DNA from: Phorcus lineatus | Taxonomy: Eukaryota; Mollusca; Gastropoda; Trochida; Trochidae | DNA: 64,000 nucleotides | Assembly (NCBI GenBank): GCA_921293015.1 | Contig: OV121090.1 | Location: 17,763,304-17,827,303, forward strand | Direction of reading: 5' to 3' | In this document: in pieces, positions 12,561 to 25,365 of the stretch | Layout: the number at the start of each line of letters is the position of its first letter | Position numbering within the stretch: position 1 is the stretch's first letter | The notes under the pieces: generated by a model | Told to the model about the DNA's origin: nothing | What the model saw: only the letters and a program-made list of their open reading frames with translations | Databases searched by the model: none | Translations under genes and position numbers: made by a program

Positions 12561-14514
12561 ATTGTCATGACCATAAACCAATCACTGTTAATTAATCCAG
12601 TTCTGAATACATTGAAGATCCTTGTAAAAAAGAAACTTTAATTGTGAAAAAAAACAATGTGGATCAGTCCAGACCTCAGGAAAACCTACTTTTACTACTT
12701 GGAATAATCAAAGCAAACTAATAAAAAAAATTCCTCAATCTCATTAAACACACAGTTCTTATTTTATTGTTATTAAATAACTAACTAACTTCAATTGGGT
12801 TCAAGTTTATTGGGTTTAAGTCTATAGGATAAACTAATCTAACAATCAGTGCAGTATTGGAAACATAAACTTGAATTAGCCAATTGCACATAGAAATAAA
12901 ATAAAAGCTTAATTCATGAAATGTAAACTAAATTTGGTTTCTTTGTTCAGATTTGTGCGTATCGTTCACTGATTGATCAACTATTCACTAAAAAGATTTT
13001 TCTGCACACTCGAAAAAATGTCTGTCAAACAAAACACTCCAGACAAATTAGAAAATTAAATTCAGATGTTGCAAGTAAACAAAATGAATTTCATCAAATG
13101 AATACTGAACTAAAATACTCTGACCGGAAAACCGTTGCCCGAAAATGAACCAATTCAGACTGGTTGAATGTCTGTCAAGTGAAACACTCTCAGTACTCTA
13201 TGACTTTATTTTCGTTGGAAATCCGTTGATCTTAGGCCAAAATGAAAACAGTCACGAATAGTTACACTATAACCGGATGTTCGCGTTACAAACATCGCCG
13301 CACCAGCGCCGGTCAGATCACTGCGTACGGTCAGTGTTGACCAATCATGTTATAATGTGATACACAGCTGGTCAGTTGGTCAGACGGAACACTTTGGATG
13401 CGAAGCTGTTTGTTCCGCAAATAAACTTGTTTACTTAACAAATTAAGTTTGTGGTCTCAAACTGGTAACTAGCTTTCGGCAACAGTTGCCGATAATTTCT
13501 AACAGTGAGGTGCCATTGTGAAGGGACTGGCTCTGTTTATTTGTCATTTTTATTTATTCCAAGACTGACTTGTCATACCTTAGTATTTGCTCTGCTTGGA
13601 AATATCAAGCTTGTTGACTCATACGAGAGTTCGGACAAAACTCTACCGTGGGTGACTTTCGAATCATTATTGCCTACCATGAAAAAAAACGATAATCAGA
13701 TTTGATGTTATTCCTGTAATGCTGAACTTCCTTACTTTTACAGATTTGGCATGAAACCAAATTGAACTGAACATAAATTAGCCAGCAACCTTGTAAACTT
13801 TTAGTTTTCCTTAATGTTACATTTATGGGGAATAAATTTCAAAATAGAGATATTCTCAAACGTACATATACACTTATGTAAGTGGAGAGATTTTCAAAAA
13901 CTCTGTATCTAATATCATTAATTTTTCATGAAATTCTCATGGGTTCACTTGAAAAAATCAGAGTGATTGCTACTGGCTTTCCTCCATTTGGTCATACAGA
14001 GCTCTTAGACAAATTATTTAGGTTCTTTCCCTACACTCCCCCAATTAAATCCGAAAATAAATTATGTTGCTTAGCAGCAAAGAAAACTAGGCACAATTTG
14101 GAGGCTAATAATAGGCAAAACATGCAAAAAAATTTAAGTCTCTAAAATGTTATCATTTATTATCACTTGAGTTTGAATTTCATCACAATTTATAAGCTCT
14201 TTGATCTGTCAAAGAAATTTTTGGATTATCATGATCTTAATAATTTCCCGAAATAACATAACTTGCAACATGAATTCACTTGTGCAAGCCAGCTCTAAAA
14301 ATATCATTCTGTGAGAACCATTGCAGTATTAGATAACCCATGTCATATTTAGAAAATGTGCACATATGCAAACATAAACTTGTTGCAACACTTGTGAATG
14401 AATCTCTATTCTCTATTTTTGTTTGTTATGTCTCTTTGCAAAATGGATATCAAAATGTAATTGAGTACATTAAGATAAAGGTCTAGAAATATGGAAAACT
14501 GATAAAATTCTTAC

Positions 14515-15371
14515 CTTGGTAAACTCTCAGAGCTCCCGGTTATCATGCTTATGGACTTGCCATTCCTTCGCTCTCGGATTGCATTATTTTCTGCGTCTTC
14601 ATAAATTGTTGACCCGACAACTGGAGGGATGTTTGGTGCTGTGCTCGCACGTTTCAGCATCTTCTTGATTGGACGATTGTGGGAACTGAACGTACTGCCA
14701 GGACCTTGCAAAGGCTGAGAAATTGTCCTACAGAGGAGTAGCTTAGAGTCTGAAACACTTCCGCCATCGGACGTTGAACTACTATGATCAGATGTCGGGG
14801 ACACAGGCTGACTTGAAACCTTCCCACAATCCCGTCTGGGACTGTGAACACCATTTCTGGAATCACTCTCAGAGTCTGAAGACTTCTGCAGAAGGATGGA
14901 TTTTTGTTCACTTGAGCATGTTCTCTTATCCAACACATGGACACGATGGCTCGGCGCTGAGCTTCTGGGCGTGCTTGTGGTCTGAGGCTGCCAAACTGGT
15001 AATTCTTCTTCTTGGATTTTATTAAGAATAGGTTCCAGAGACTTTGGCGCCAATGGTTGAGAGTCATGGTTCTTTCCTTCAAGAAGCAATTGATCCTTTG
15101 CACGCTTCAAAGTGTTCTTTCTCAGGAGAAGAAGCTGATAGGTCTCTTCACATCGAGCCTTGGCGACTCTACACTGTTCCAGAAGCTTCTCATTGTGAAG
15201 TTTCTGAGCAGTTTCTATCATTTGCACAAAGGCTTCCTCTGTCAATGGAGGATGTTCCTTCAGATAGGCCTCCAGGGATTTCAGGAGCTTGTCGAGACCT
15301 TCGGGACTGGCACAGTGCTCCATCCTCATGCTGGCAACATACTTCATGGCCTCCAAGGCCCATTCGTAACT
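14515..15371 (-). CDS. PLEKHG4: Exon i: last spectrin helices and Ser-rich linker
   Basis: The largest exon has 285 codons plus two bases. Residues 1-100 of the exon are helical. SYEWALEAMKY continues the spectrin repeat, and CRVAKARCEETYQLL matches human PLEKHG4 CRWAWARCQDTWLAL, including the position just before the linker. Residues 125-285 are low-complexity, rich in Ser, Pro and charged residues (for example SSDSESDS, SSSTSDGGSVSDS), and are presumably disordered. Two RxxS/TxP motifs, RTISQP and RASTAP, sit at exon residues 215-220 and 241-246. The acceptor is TTGTTCCAG|AGT and the donor is CCAAG|GTAAGAA. A Met codon read in the intron at 15378-15380 is not the start; the exon begins at the acceptor. 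It ends in phase 2. Confidence 0.92.
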
Positions 15372-15839
15372 CTGGAACAAAAATGATCTTATTAAACACT
15401 TGGAAGAAAATGGATAACAATCAAATCACAAATTACAAATAATTTCAAGAAACTCAAAATATCAACAGATGAAAAATCTAGAATAGAAACTTTCAAAAAC
15501 ACAAGTCACTTTTAAATAGTTGCCAATCTAAATCCTTGTAAAGGACCCCTCTCCTGAGAGTCAAAGAATTTTCCAAGATGGCCTTTCACTTTTTTATATA
15601 CCACTTGGATAATGCTAACACTAAACAATACTATTTGGATCACAGCTTCTAAACTATTCCTTAGTTGTGATTCCTGTCAGTTTGGCAATGATTAATTCAG
15701 CCTGTAAAGTGTTATCATTTACAGTCTTCTTGAGAGAACACTCAGTTTAGTGAGCTATTACAAAAACATCATTTGTAAACAAGATTTTTCAGAGGTAAGC
15801 TTCAAGATGAAAAAGGGCAGAAAGGACTCTATATTATGA

Positions 15840-16093
15840 GTTAGTGAGTTGGTGTTTAACGCCGCTTTCAAGATTATTTCACTTGTATCGCGGCTGCTAG
15901 TATTATTGCAGGGAGAAAGCCCGCAACACCAATGTGGCTATGCATTGCGGTGAAACCTGCGAGCATCGGCTGGAACTAGCGAACCATGGGTGGTACTGCG
16001 CTGAATTTCAGTGCAGCATTGCACCCAAACCTGACTGCGTGTAGAACAGTTCTCTACTGCAGACAAAGTTGCCGAGCCCCTGGCGGGATTCGA
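15840..16093 (-). mobile_element. 5'-truncated SINE with 12 bp target duplication
   Basis: A well-preserved body and tail, truncated within GGCGGGATTCGA at the B box. TCTATATTATGA occurs at 15828-15839 and 16094-16105, a perfect 12 bp target-site duplication that defines the insertion exactly. Confidence 0.92.
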
Positions 16094-17238
16094 TCTATAT
16101 TATGAAGGAAATGACTTACATAATAGCGCATATCATCAAGGAAAATAATTCTCAGATAAAAGACCAATAAAATAAACAGTCTGACAATTTGTGATTGACA
16201 AAATAGTTATCAGAAATCATTTACCCTTGCAAATGAACAATCCTGAAATCATGCTTATGTATGAATTTGTGTATTGTTAATTGGGGTTGAAATAATTTTT
16301 GTTATCATTAAAGCAATGTTCACAATAAGATAAGAAAATCAAAATCACAAAGCTTAAAATTAATTTCGAAAATAAAAAGAAATCTGAATTAAGTCAACCT
16401 TAACACCATATACATGGAATATCAAGAAAGAAAATAAATCTCAATAAAAACAAATTCAACAAAATATCAAAATCCTTCATACCTGATAGAGTAAATTCAT
16501 AGTGTAGAAACACTTGCTTGTTGCCTTTCCAAACTCAAATGGTCAAACATTGCCCATACAGTGTCCAGGCTATTTATTATTCGAAACAACCACCCACATA
16601 AACATGACTTCCCCTGGAGCATCTCTTTAATTTCAAAATTTACTACAATGCTTAACAAATTTCTTATACCTCAAAACCCACCCACTTCAACATGATTTCC
16701 CATGTTCCTTTTGGTTAATATTCTCATTCACCGTAATCACTGGATAGTTTTCTTGTATCATAATACCATGTTTGCCTTGTCAACTACAAGGTTGTTCTCT
16801 TTGTCCATTACTCTTCTAAATTTGCCAACGCAATTTCAGATTTACAAATGTACAATCTATGTACAGCTATATAAGATAATATTGTTGCCTAATGACAATG
16901 TAAACTTGCTGTGACAACGGAAGACGAAGTTAATGACGTCACATCAAAGGATTACATGGAGAATCTTTAGGGAGAACTACGGTGCAAGACCAACATAGGA
17001 AGATGAGTCTCAATGAGTGGAGATCTAACAGAGGTTACATGATTTTGGGTTTACATATCTTTTCATGGACTTACAGTAGCTTCTTTCACTAAGTCCAAAG
17101 ACTGTCAGAAAGTCAAGTTAACATAGTAGTGTTAATTGGGCAGAAAACGAGGCAAGTTATGGACTTTTTTCTATTTAAGGTGAGTTATATGTAAAATTTG
17201 GTAAGTCAGTGACCCAGAATTTACAGATTTTTTAATCC

Positions 17239-17547
17239 TTGGTTAAACAACGTTTCCAAGAATATTTAACTTTTATCACTGCAGCAAGAGTAATTAATTG
17301 GAAGAGCCTGCAACACTACTGTGACTATCAATTGCAGTGAAACCATGAAGCAGTGGCCGGAGCTAGTATGGGTGGTACACTTAGAGATTCACAAGAGGTG
17401 GGGTGAGATGTGTTTAAAATAAGTATCCAAGGATGTTTCACCTCTATCATTGTGCTAGTGTTTCTGCAGGAAGAAAGTCCACAACAACATTATGGGTGTA
17501 TATTGATGTGAAACCTGTGAAATGAGGGAATCATTGGTAGTGCTGCC
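17239..17547 (-). mobile_element. Two adjacent degenerate SINE bodies
   Basis: Two diverged copies of the SINE 3' body lie in tandem, at about 17239-17383 and 17394-17547. Each has the CAAG..TATTT..CTTnTATCA, GCAGGAAGAAAG / GGAAGAGCCTGCAACAC and GTGAAACC motifs. A separate head remnant (GACCTCTTAGTC..CTAACCACTGTGCTACC) lies at about 17930-17975, so one copy may have been split by about 380 bp of other sequence. Confidence 0.6.
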
Positions 17548-19069
17548 ATTTTTCTCTAGATGTGGAGAAAACAGCGATAGATATGGTTTTGTAATGTATA
17601 TGTCTAATTTTCTTCATTTACAACAAGAATTTACATGTATTTACACACTAACTTATCATTTAATTGTCAGAATTAAGTGTTTTGGTCGAGTCTGTGAGTT
17701 TATCATACATAACCATACGAAAATATTTCTACCGCATTCAAAGACTATGAATATGTCTATGAAGTATTTTTGTTCAAATAATGCGATACATTTTTTGACA
17801 ATCACTTTTGATCTTTTTTTGTTTTTGTTAAAGAAAAGACTTGCTGAATGAGAACCAACAGTGTAAAAATTCTCTAGTTTTATACATAATCATGAAGCAG
17901 GACTAAGTTGCAAAGCTGGATTTAGCCATTAGACCTCTTAGTCTTAGGTCAAACACACTAACCACTGTGCTACCTTGCCAAGAGAGGTTCAAATCCTTAA
18001 TTGACTTAGTTTACAATCCTAAGTTGAGTTTACAGATGCCTTCAACAGGTTTGTTTCCAAAACTTATTTGCTGTCATATCCAACACATCCATTGCCTCAT
18101 TGACATTGGAGAACTTGTCACATTTGACCCAGTGAAGGGTAGGTCAAAGGTTAGAAATGCTAACTTCTGATTGGTTGTTAAAAGTGAATTGAATGAGGCT
18201 GAATGTACTTAATTGCTCTAAGTGGTCACCATGATGAGTCTATGAATTAATTGTTGACTTTGGTATCTTTGGGAGATTGACAGGGGTTTTAAAGGAAATG
18301 CCAAACTTTAAACCATTGTTTAGAGCTTTATGTTTGTTTATTAGTCACAGAGATTGAAGATTTGTATTATAACTGATGAAAAAATAAGATTTGAGGGAAA
18401 TAGGGGTAGTTTGCTGATTGAATGATGAATAGATGACACAATTGGTTTTAAAACTATCAAAATATGAGAAAGCTTCTACATTTGAATCAAATCTGTTTTT
18501 TATTTTAAAACAAATATTGATAAGATTAAGAATTAAAATATGCCGCTCTTAGTGAGATTTTAAGGTTTGAAAAACATAAATAAACAATTTGACATTGACA
18601 AGTTTTATGATGGGGGAAAAAGTTGTGGAAATCTTTTTTCTTTAAAGATGTAACAGGGTCATGGAATTTAAAGAATTTTAATTTGGCAGAAAAACAATTA
18701 ACATGTCAATTTCCAGGTTAAAAAATTATTCTTCAAATAATAATATTATAAACAATGAAAACAAAATGATTTCTTTCATGTCTTCAGGATATTTGAACAA
18801 ATTTGAAATAAGCTGAAATTCATAGAAATGATATTCAGATGTGTAAACAAATAACAACATATTTTCTTCCAAAATGTTTTTGTTATCTCACAATAAACTG
18901 CTAAAATACAATAATCATTACAAAGCCCTTCAAAATTTCCTGCCACTTTTGAACACGAAGATCTTGTTTGAAACTTCTTAGGTTTCAACTACCACTCCAG
19001 TGAGTCAGTCAATTGTATCACCAAACTTCAACCACTACTGACGAAATGCATCAGTTTGTTAAACGTCCA

Positions 19070-19450
19070 ACACACATACTGGACATCGGCCAGTAAGAGG
19101 TTGAAATTCTTTGACCAACTGACGGATTAAATGATTGGCTATACCTCTTGTGACAAAAATTTCAGAGTTTGCTAAAATTTGAGACCTGTTTGAAACTGAC
19201 ACCTAACTGTCAACCACTGGACATTTGAATTGTCAAATAGACGTCTTTTCTTAATCACAAATATGTTAAACTTTGCTTCAATGATGGAACTGTTTGAAAG
19301 TAAGACTTAGCAGTAAAGTAAACAAATAGTAATTGACAAAGCAGTGAACCTTGCTGACCACAAATATGTAAAATGTGGTAAGAATTTCCGATTTGTTTGA
19401 AATAGACACCTTGATGTCAATCAATGATCAAATGGACAGCATGTCTTTAA
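19070..19450. repeat. Degenerate tandem repeat, about 105 bp unit
   Basis: The pattern CTGTTTGAAAnTnAnAC.. followed by CACAAATATGTnAAA recurs at about 19180, 19284 and 19391, with ACAAATATGT at 19257 and 19361. Units are heavily diverged. Confidence 0.45.
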
Positions 19451-22115
19451 CACCAACTCGTAAGAAGTTAGTACTTTGAAATTTGCATATGTAATGCCAA
19501 AAAGCTAAATGATAAGGAATTTGGACGTCTTTCATTAATAAAATTTAAGTTATTTGATAAACCTTACTTACATTCCAGACAAACCAATTTCTTATTGATC
19601 TCGAACAACTCCATGAAATAAACAACATTGATAGGCAATAAATAATAAAAATAATAACATGAACAAATATTCATGAGTTTTAACCTCAAGGCAGATATTT
19701 GAAATCAGGCATGACTTCGAACAATCTGATACCTTCTGTAATTTAGTTAACTTTAAAGGATTTTTGAGGAAAATTCTGAGACATCAACTTTGACACTTTT
19801 CAGAAATATCTCAAACATCCTTGACGTTAAAATTTTTGTGAAATGATACATTAAATCGAAAATGAGCCAACGTGATTCAGAGTTAAACATTCACTTTTCG
19901 ATGTTTTTAAATGTGAAACTTTTCAAAAAGTGAAAACATAAGTTACTCAGAAAAGGAAACAAAACATTACTCACTACAATCTTTACAACTTTACAAATAG
20001 TTCCCCAAAAAATTTTCTTTGTAAATATTAGTAAAATGTTAAGTTTGAAAGTTTTGTTCAAATAGTGGAAAACTTAAATTTTAAAAGAGGGGAAAAGGAC
20101 AAAGTCACAAATATTGATTCAACCTTTTTCTACAGCATAGGCTTTTCTTGTAGTAACTTAAACCAAAACGTAGAGCAGTGTCAAAAGAAAGTGGCTAAAG
20201 TTGATTCCACACTTAGATTTTCTATGTAGTGTAAGTACACAAGATCTTATTTGTTTAAAAGTTCAAAGAATTTCAAAATGAAACGAACTGAAAGTTACAA
20301 ACTTTGTTTATAGAGGCTAAATTTGAACTCTGGCTATTCTAATATTTTGAAGTCAATAGATTTTGTTTGAAACTTTCAAATATTTGTGAATCTGAATAAA
20401 TTGAACTATCAAATTATTATCAAGAAAACAATATTAGGAAGAAGAAACAATGTTTATCTTTTAGAAAAAACAACCTGAAGATGAATGTTAAGACCTGAAA
20501 TATTGGAATTAATAAGATTTTCCCGTAACGTCATGGAATCCAATCTATATATATCCTCTTGTTTTAATTGAGAAGTCATTTTCATGCCAATAACACTGCA
20601 AACAAAAAAGTTAACAATATGGATCGAGACATAAATACAGATACAGATACCATATCAAATATTAATTCAAAGGATGACGTAACCTTTTACCTTTCAAAAA
20701 CACCAACATACAGGCAAACATTTTACCATTTCAAAATGAGAGTGCTGCTATACAAAGATTAAAAAATAAATGGCACAAACAGTATCATCCCTATTATAAA
20801 ACAATCAAATTTTAAATCAAAAGAAGAAATATTTCACCTGTTTAACAGATTCGTCCATGACAAGACCACAAGGTATGTCCACGTACCGATGTTGTGAAAT
20901 TAATGCCGAGTACATTGCACTCTGTGTTTGACAGTTTGATATATCCCACATACTCAAAACACAAAACATATTCCTGCCTCATTGTACCATATTTCATCTA
21001 AAAACACCACTTGAATACGAAAACACAAGTTTTACCTTCTTTAGAGTCTATTCACATCACTTCAAACTATAGACATTTATTCACATATACCCAACAAAAT
21101 ATGTTAAGGTACACTCAGTTTTCCATGTTGAGATATTCTTTAGGTCATATAAAGATCCATGATGCTTTAGTATTGAATATCATAGGTGGTGGTCCTTAAC
21201 TTCTTTCGCTGAGTATACACAAAACATGATGCATTAGAATTGGCATCACTCCTAACACATTTAATACTTCAGATCTTTTGTGCATGGCACTTTTAAATAA
21301 CTCTAATCATCAATAATATAAAATGAATATAGAATAGTATTTAAAGCAGAACTATCCTATACTAAGTTAATGTTTTAGTGCATGGCTAATAATAGTGAAA
21401 CATTTCACAACCAAACAGATTAGATAGTTCATTGTCATAAAGAATTTCACACTGTAACTTCAATCAAAATGTTTGAAAAATCTTGAATTGTAATTAGATC
21501 ATCTACGGTAATCATTGACCCACTCAAACCTAGCTAGGAACAACCCCTCAAGTTGGTGCCAGTTATCCGAGCGAGACTAAAATTGCCCTTTAATTTAGGG
21601 TCAACTCGTTAATTAGTTAATTACTTTCCTTTGAAAGGCTAAGAGGAGAACTTTACTTATATTTCAAATAAAAACTTTGAAATTTGACCGGGTCATACGT
21701 TATAATGTGATTATAACAGTTTGAGAATGAGGTTGTGATACTAAAACATATTTTGATTATGTTTTTGATGAAGCTATTAAAAGAAGGCATGATTACTTAT
21801 GAATATGGAACTGTGAGTTACGACAAAAAACACGTAATAATATATTTGAATTGTGTTAATCAATGTAAGATACACATTTGGTTATGACTGTACAAACACT
21901 ACTTTTTAAAATCCATTACGTTGGTATGTATGTCTCATGAATAGAAGAATGATTTTTATTATATATTCCCTACTATAATGAAATGAGAACAATTCATTAA
22001 GAACATAAAAGACTGTTCTCAATCCATGATAACTTCATGGAGATTTTGATGTTGAGGAAATCTTTTTTATTCTTCTTTCACTTATTCTATTAGGAAAAAT
22101 CTATATACAGATATT

Positions 22116-22272
22116 TAAGGATTGTTTTACATTTTTTGTGCCTCTATCGATGTATAACAGCAACAAATTGTATAACATCGCGTAGCGTAGCGTAGCGTAG
22201 CGTAGCGATGTTATACAAAATTTGTTGCTGTTATACATCGATAGAGGCACAAAAAATGTAAAACAATCCTTA
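22116..22272. repeat. Large hairpin with GCGTA-repeat loop
   Basis: Two arms of about 65 bp (22116-22180 and 22205-22272) are inverted repeats, differing essentially by a 2 bp indel (CAAATTGT versus the complement of ACAAAATTTG). The loop is five GCGTA-type 5 bp units. It would fold into a very stable hairpin and is probably a foldback/MITE element or a recent palindromic insertion. Confidence 0.9.
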
Positions 22273-25084
22273 TAATTACAAAATAAACTCTACTTCCACA
22301 GATTTTCTAAATAATTTCAACTAAACTTGAATAATTGTCGTGAACATTACGTTATTTTGCAGCGTGTTACACACAACATTACGTGGTGGAATTAAAATTG
22401 CGAATTTCATATACTAAAACGGAATATGATTTAATTTAGTTTTTTCAGCATTGACGCGCATGCAATCAAAGTTCGTCTTAACTCCAGTCCCCAATTTTTA
22501 AATAACCGTCATTAGCATATCACGTGACATGCAAAATGTCTACTGTTTGTGAAAACGATTCGAGCTATCCAACTTCAGGACTCGTAGTTATTAAAATCAA
22601 GAGTTTTCGGTGAAGGTAATTGTTTCTTCTGGGGGAGGAAAGTATTATCTGGTTATCCATTCAGTTAGAAAGATGATTACATGCGTACATTTCTTATTTT
22701 GCCAAAAAAAAAAAAAGTAACGCGATGTTGTCATAACCGGACTAGCCGTCGCGTCAATTTGTTCTGTCAGATTGTGACGTCATAAAGTATGAATGCACGA
22801 GGTATAACAGCAATTTTTTCTGCATTCATCGAGAAATGGTTGCATGTTTTTGAGAGCTCTCGTCCAATCAGAATCGCCGAAAAACGTGTAACAACATCAT
22901 TTTGTAATTATTCAAAATTGCAAAACAAAACCATTGAACTGTATGTGACATGAAATATCAACTTGATTGCACTGATTATTGAATTGCATTTCCTTGCAGC
23001 TGTAAATCTGCTATTATCATTAAACATCTAACATCAACAACGAGAAATTACTTTTTGTTTAATTTTTTTTTAGAATCGATCACACCTAAAATAAAAAATT
23101 TACTTTACTTTTTTGGTAACAAAAAACAAAAAACACAGATGAATTGATGACACCATTTTAGAGGTCTAAGCACTAGCTATAAGTCTTCCTTTTTTCACAG
23201 AAAGAAAGAAATGAAAGATAGAGTTATCATTTTATTTACCATATTTCAATCAGATTTTATTCTAACTGAATCACAATTGTTCACGCCTATACTCTTAAAG
23301 TGACACAGACTATTTTTCAAAAAAGCTAAAATACCATTTGTCGTGTGTTAAGTTTAAATATCCTTTCTATAAGATGAAAATGCCCAAACTCCGATATTTT
23401 GTTTTCAGTGGTAACACAAAAAACGCAAGATAGATGTTAATAGGTCGAAATTGTACATTCATTTGACATGAATATTGGTTACATGACTTACTAAACATTA
23501 CTAACTAATATTTGTCTTTGTATCTGCTGGCAATAAGATCAATAATTATGTCTGAGTCATTGATGTGCGCCATTGTCTGGCTTTCGATCATAAATTATAC
23601 TTGTTTATTTTCTCTAACTGAACTGATAAGCATTAAGATGTTGATTTACATAGACAACCACTTCTCAATCAAATAACATCATTTACAAAGTTGGACATAT
23701 TTGACCCTTAAATAATTACGGAAAAAAAAACCTGGTAAAAAAGTGACATCATAACTGACGGAAAAATTGTACATTTTTCTAATTGGTAATCTAATCACCA
23801 TTTCATCCAGTCTTTCACTTAGGTTATAATGGCCAACACATAAAAAACTAGTAAAAAATTGACACCATTCCAATTATGTAACACCAAGCGTCCTGCACAA
23901 AATGTGACACATGCGAAATTTGCACTTAGTGGCGTTGGAGGTGCGTAACACGGCCAGGCACTAACCCAAACATAGGGTCAGCTAATCGACAATGTTTTCC
24001 TAACAGAATCAACAACAAGTAACCAGGGATACTGTGCTATTGACGTGAAGACCCTTGAAATTGACGAGAAAAATCTTAACATGCTTTTGCTGTTGTCAGT
24101 GACATTGAGAACTGATGACAGTTTTGTTGACATGATTCACACCATAAATCATCATATCTATAGATTATTATTTTTCTATTGTTCATTTCATGAAAATGGA
24201 TTCAAGTTGCACTTTTTGCTATTGAAAATTAAGGGTTTAAAATCTAAGTTGGTGAAGTTTGTCTTCAATGGATGACCAATCAATTTATAGAAGCTTTCCG
24301 ATTTCCGATAATCATATGTTTCTTAATTCTATTCGTAATTCCCCAATAAAGAAATGTATTCACTTAAAGCATAAAACAAAGAACACAGACTACATATTTA
24401 CTTACAGCCTGAATTAAAAAATTACAAACAATAGGCATTCTAGGGCTGCAGATTTAAGGGTACATCAAAATATGTTTTGAAATTTTACTTTTGGACCAAC
24501 CTTAAAATGGAATTTAACTTCGCCTCTTTTTGAAAACCGAATGGAGTAACAAAGCACTTTTGCCAGAATCTCTAAACAAAGCAGTCGAAATATTTATTTT
24601 TTATTGAATACTTTCAGGAATATTGCTTACAAAGGGTTAAAGGATTAGGAATTTCAGTATCCCTGCCAAAACAAGTGAACGCACCCTCACAGCAGGTTTT
24701 AGTTAAAGGCTAGTTTCTATAAAATCAGGGATTTTCTCCGTTGAATGTAAACTTTATTTGGTGGAGTTAAAAGCGATATAGGAAATTCAGGAATGTTTCT
24801 GAGGGGTGGGGCAACCTGTTCTGACGTAGAGCGATTGTTCGGTGACATTGACATCGTGTAAGAATAGGTGGTGTTGAATTTGAAATTTTCTTTTACAGGA
24901 TTGTTGAAATGCTTAGGTTTAGTAATAAGACTCCTAAGCGTATTGCTTTGAAGGTAGGTTGGGTTTAAATCTTATTGAATGCTGCAACACCTAAATACTT
25001 GAGCTGATGCATCAGTTTGTGCAAAGTCATTCTGAAGGGCCAATTTACATTATGTGGCAGGACAAGCAGTCACGACAGAGAGTG

Positions 25085-25365
25085 GTGACAATATTATGGA
25101 TAAACAACTTCTTTATTCTCTAAAGCGTTGTTTCGACAGATTCTAATGTTGTTGTCAACCAAGCTGAGACAAAGAGTACTACTTATAAGAACCAATACCA
25201 AAATGTTGCTACGTGAACAATAAAGGAGTGTTATCCTTGTTTTATGGATTATCAACTTCCTTATTGTACTGATAGGGAGGTTTCAGTATAGATTCTTAAA
25301 AGAACCAATACCGAAACGTTGCTACGTGAACAATAAAAAAATTGATAATCCACAACACTCCTCGT
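25085..25365. repeat. Compound foldback relatives
   Basis: TTATGGATAAACAACTTCTTT (25095) and TTATGGATTATCAACTTCC (25241) recur. AAGAACCAATACC..AA.GTTGCTACGTGAACAATAA occurs twice, at about 25187 and 25301. GGAGTGTTATCC at about 25225 is mirrored by the inverted GATAATCCACAACACTCC near 25365. The structure suggests nested or partly duplicated foldback elements related to the 57.9 kb one. Confidence 0.65.

Larger units (their letters stand above)
3704..14514 (-). other. Intron between exons i and j (10.8 kb)
   Basis: A phase 2 intron. It contains a LINE remnant (4030-4430), two TIR MITEs (4508-4857, 11374-11790), SINEs (5653-5916, 9630-9859), a foldback half-element (5122-5215), a CAGGTR-rich stretch (8590-8830), a degenerate 20 bp-type repeat (12330-12560) and a CpG-richer patch (13255-13420). 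The remaining sequence is AT-rich, with only short random open frames. Confidence 0.7.

Noticed and set aside
12351-12581. Repetitive minus-strand peptide rich in FNHS
   Set aside because: Produced by a degenerate DNA repeat of about 20 bp, not selection on protein.
14654-15103. A 149-codon minus-strand frame inside exon i
   Set aside because: It is an alternative frame of the same exon. The frame with PLEKHG4 similarity and clean junctions is the other one.
15190-15420. Methionine-started frame overlapping the exon i acceptor
   Set aside because: It is out of frame with the conserved protein and crosses the intron boundary.
14774-15442. Plus-strand open frames of 83-132 codons opposite exon i
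   Set aside because: They are the antisense of a conserved, phase-consistent minus-strand exon. Their translations resemble no family I know.
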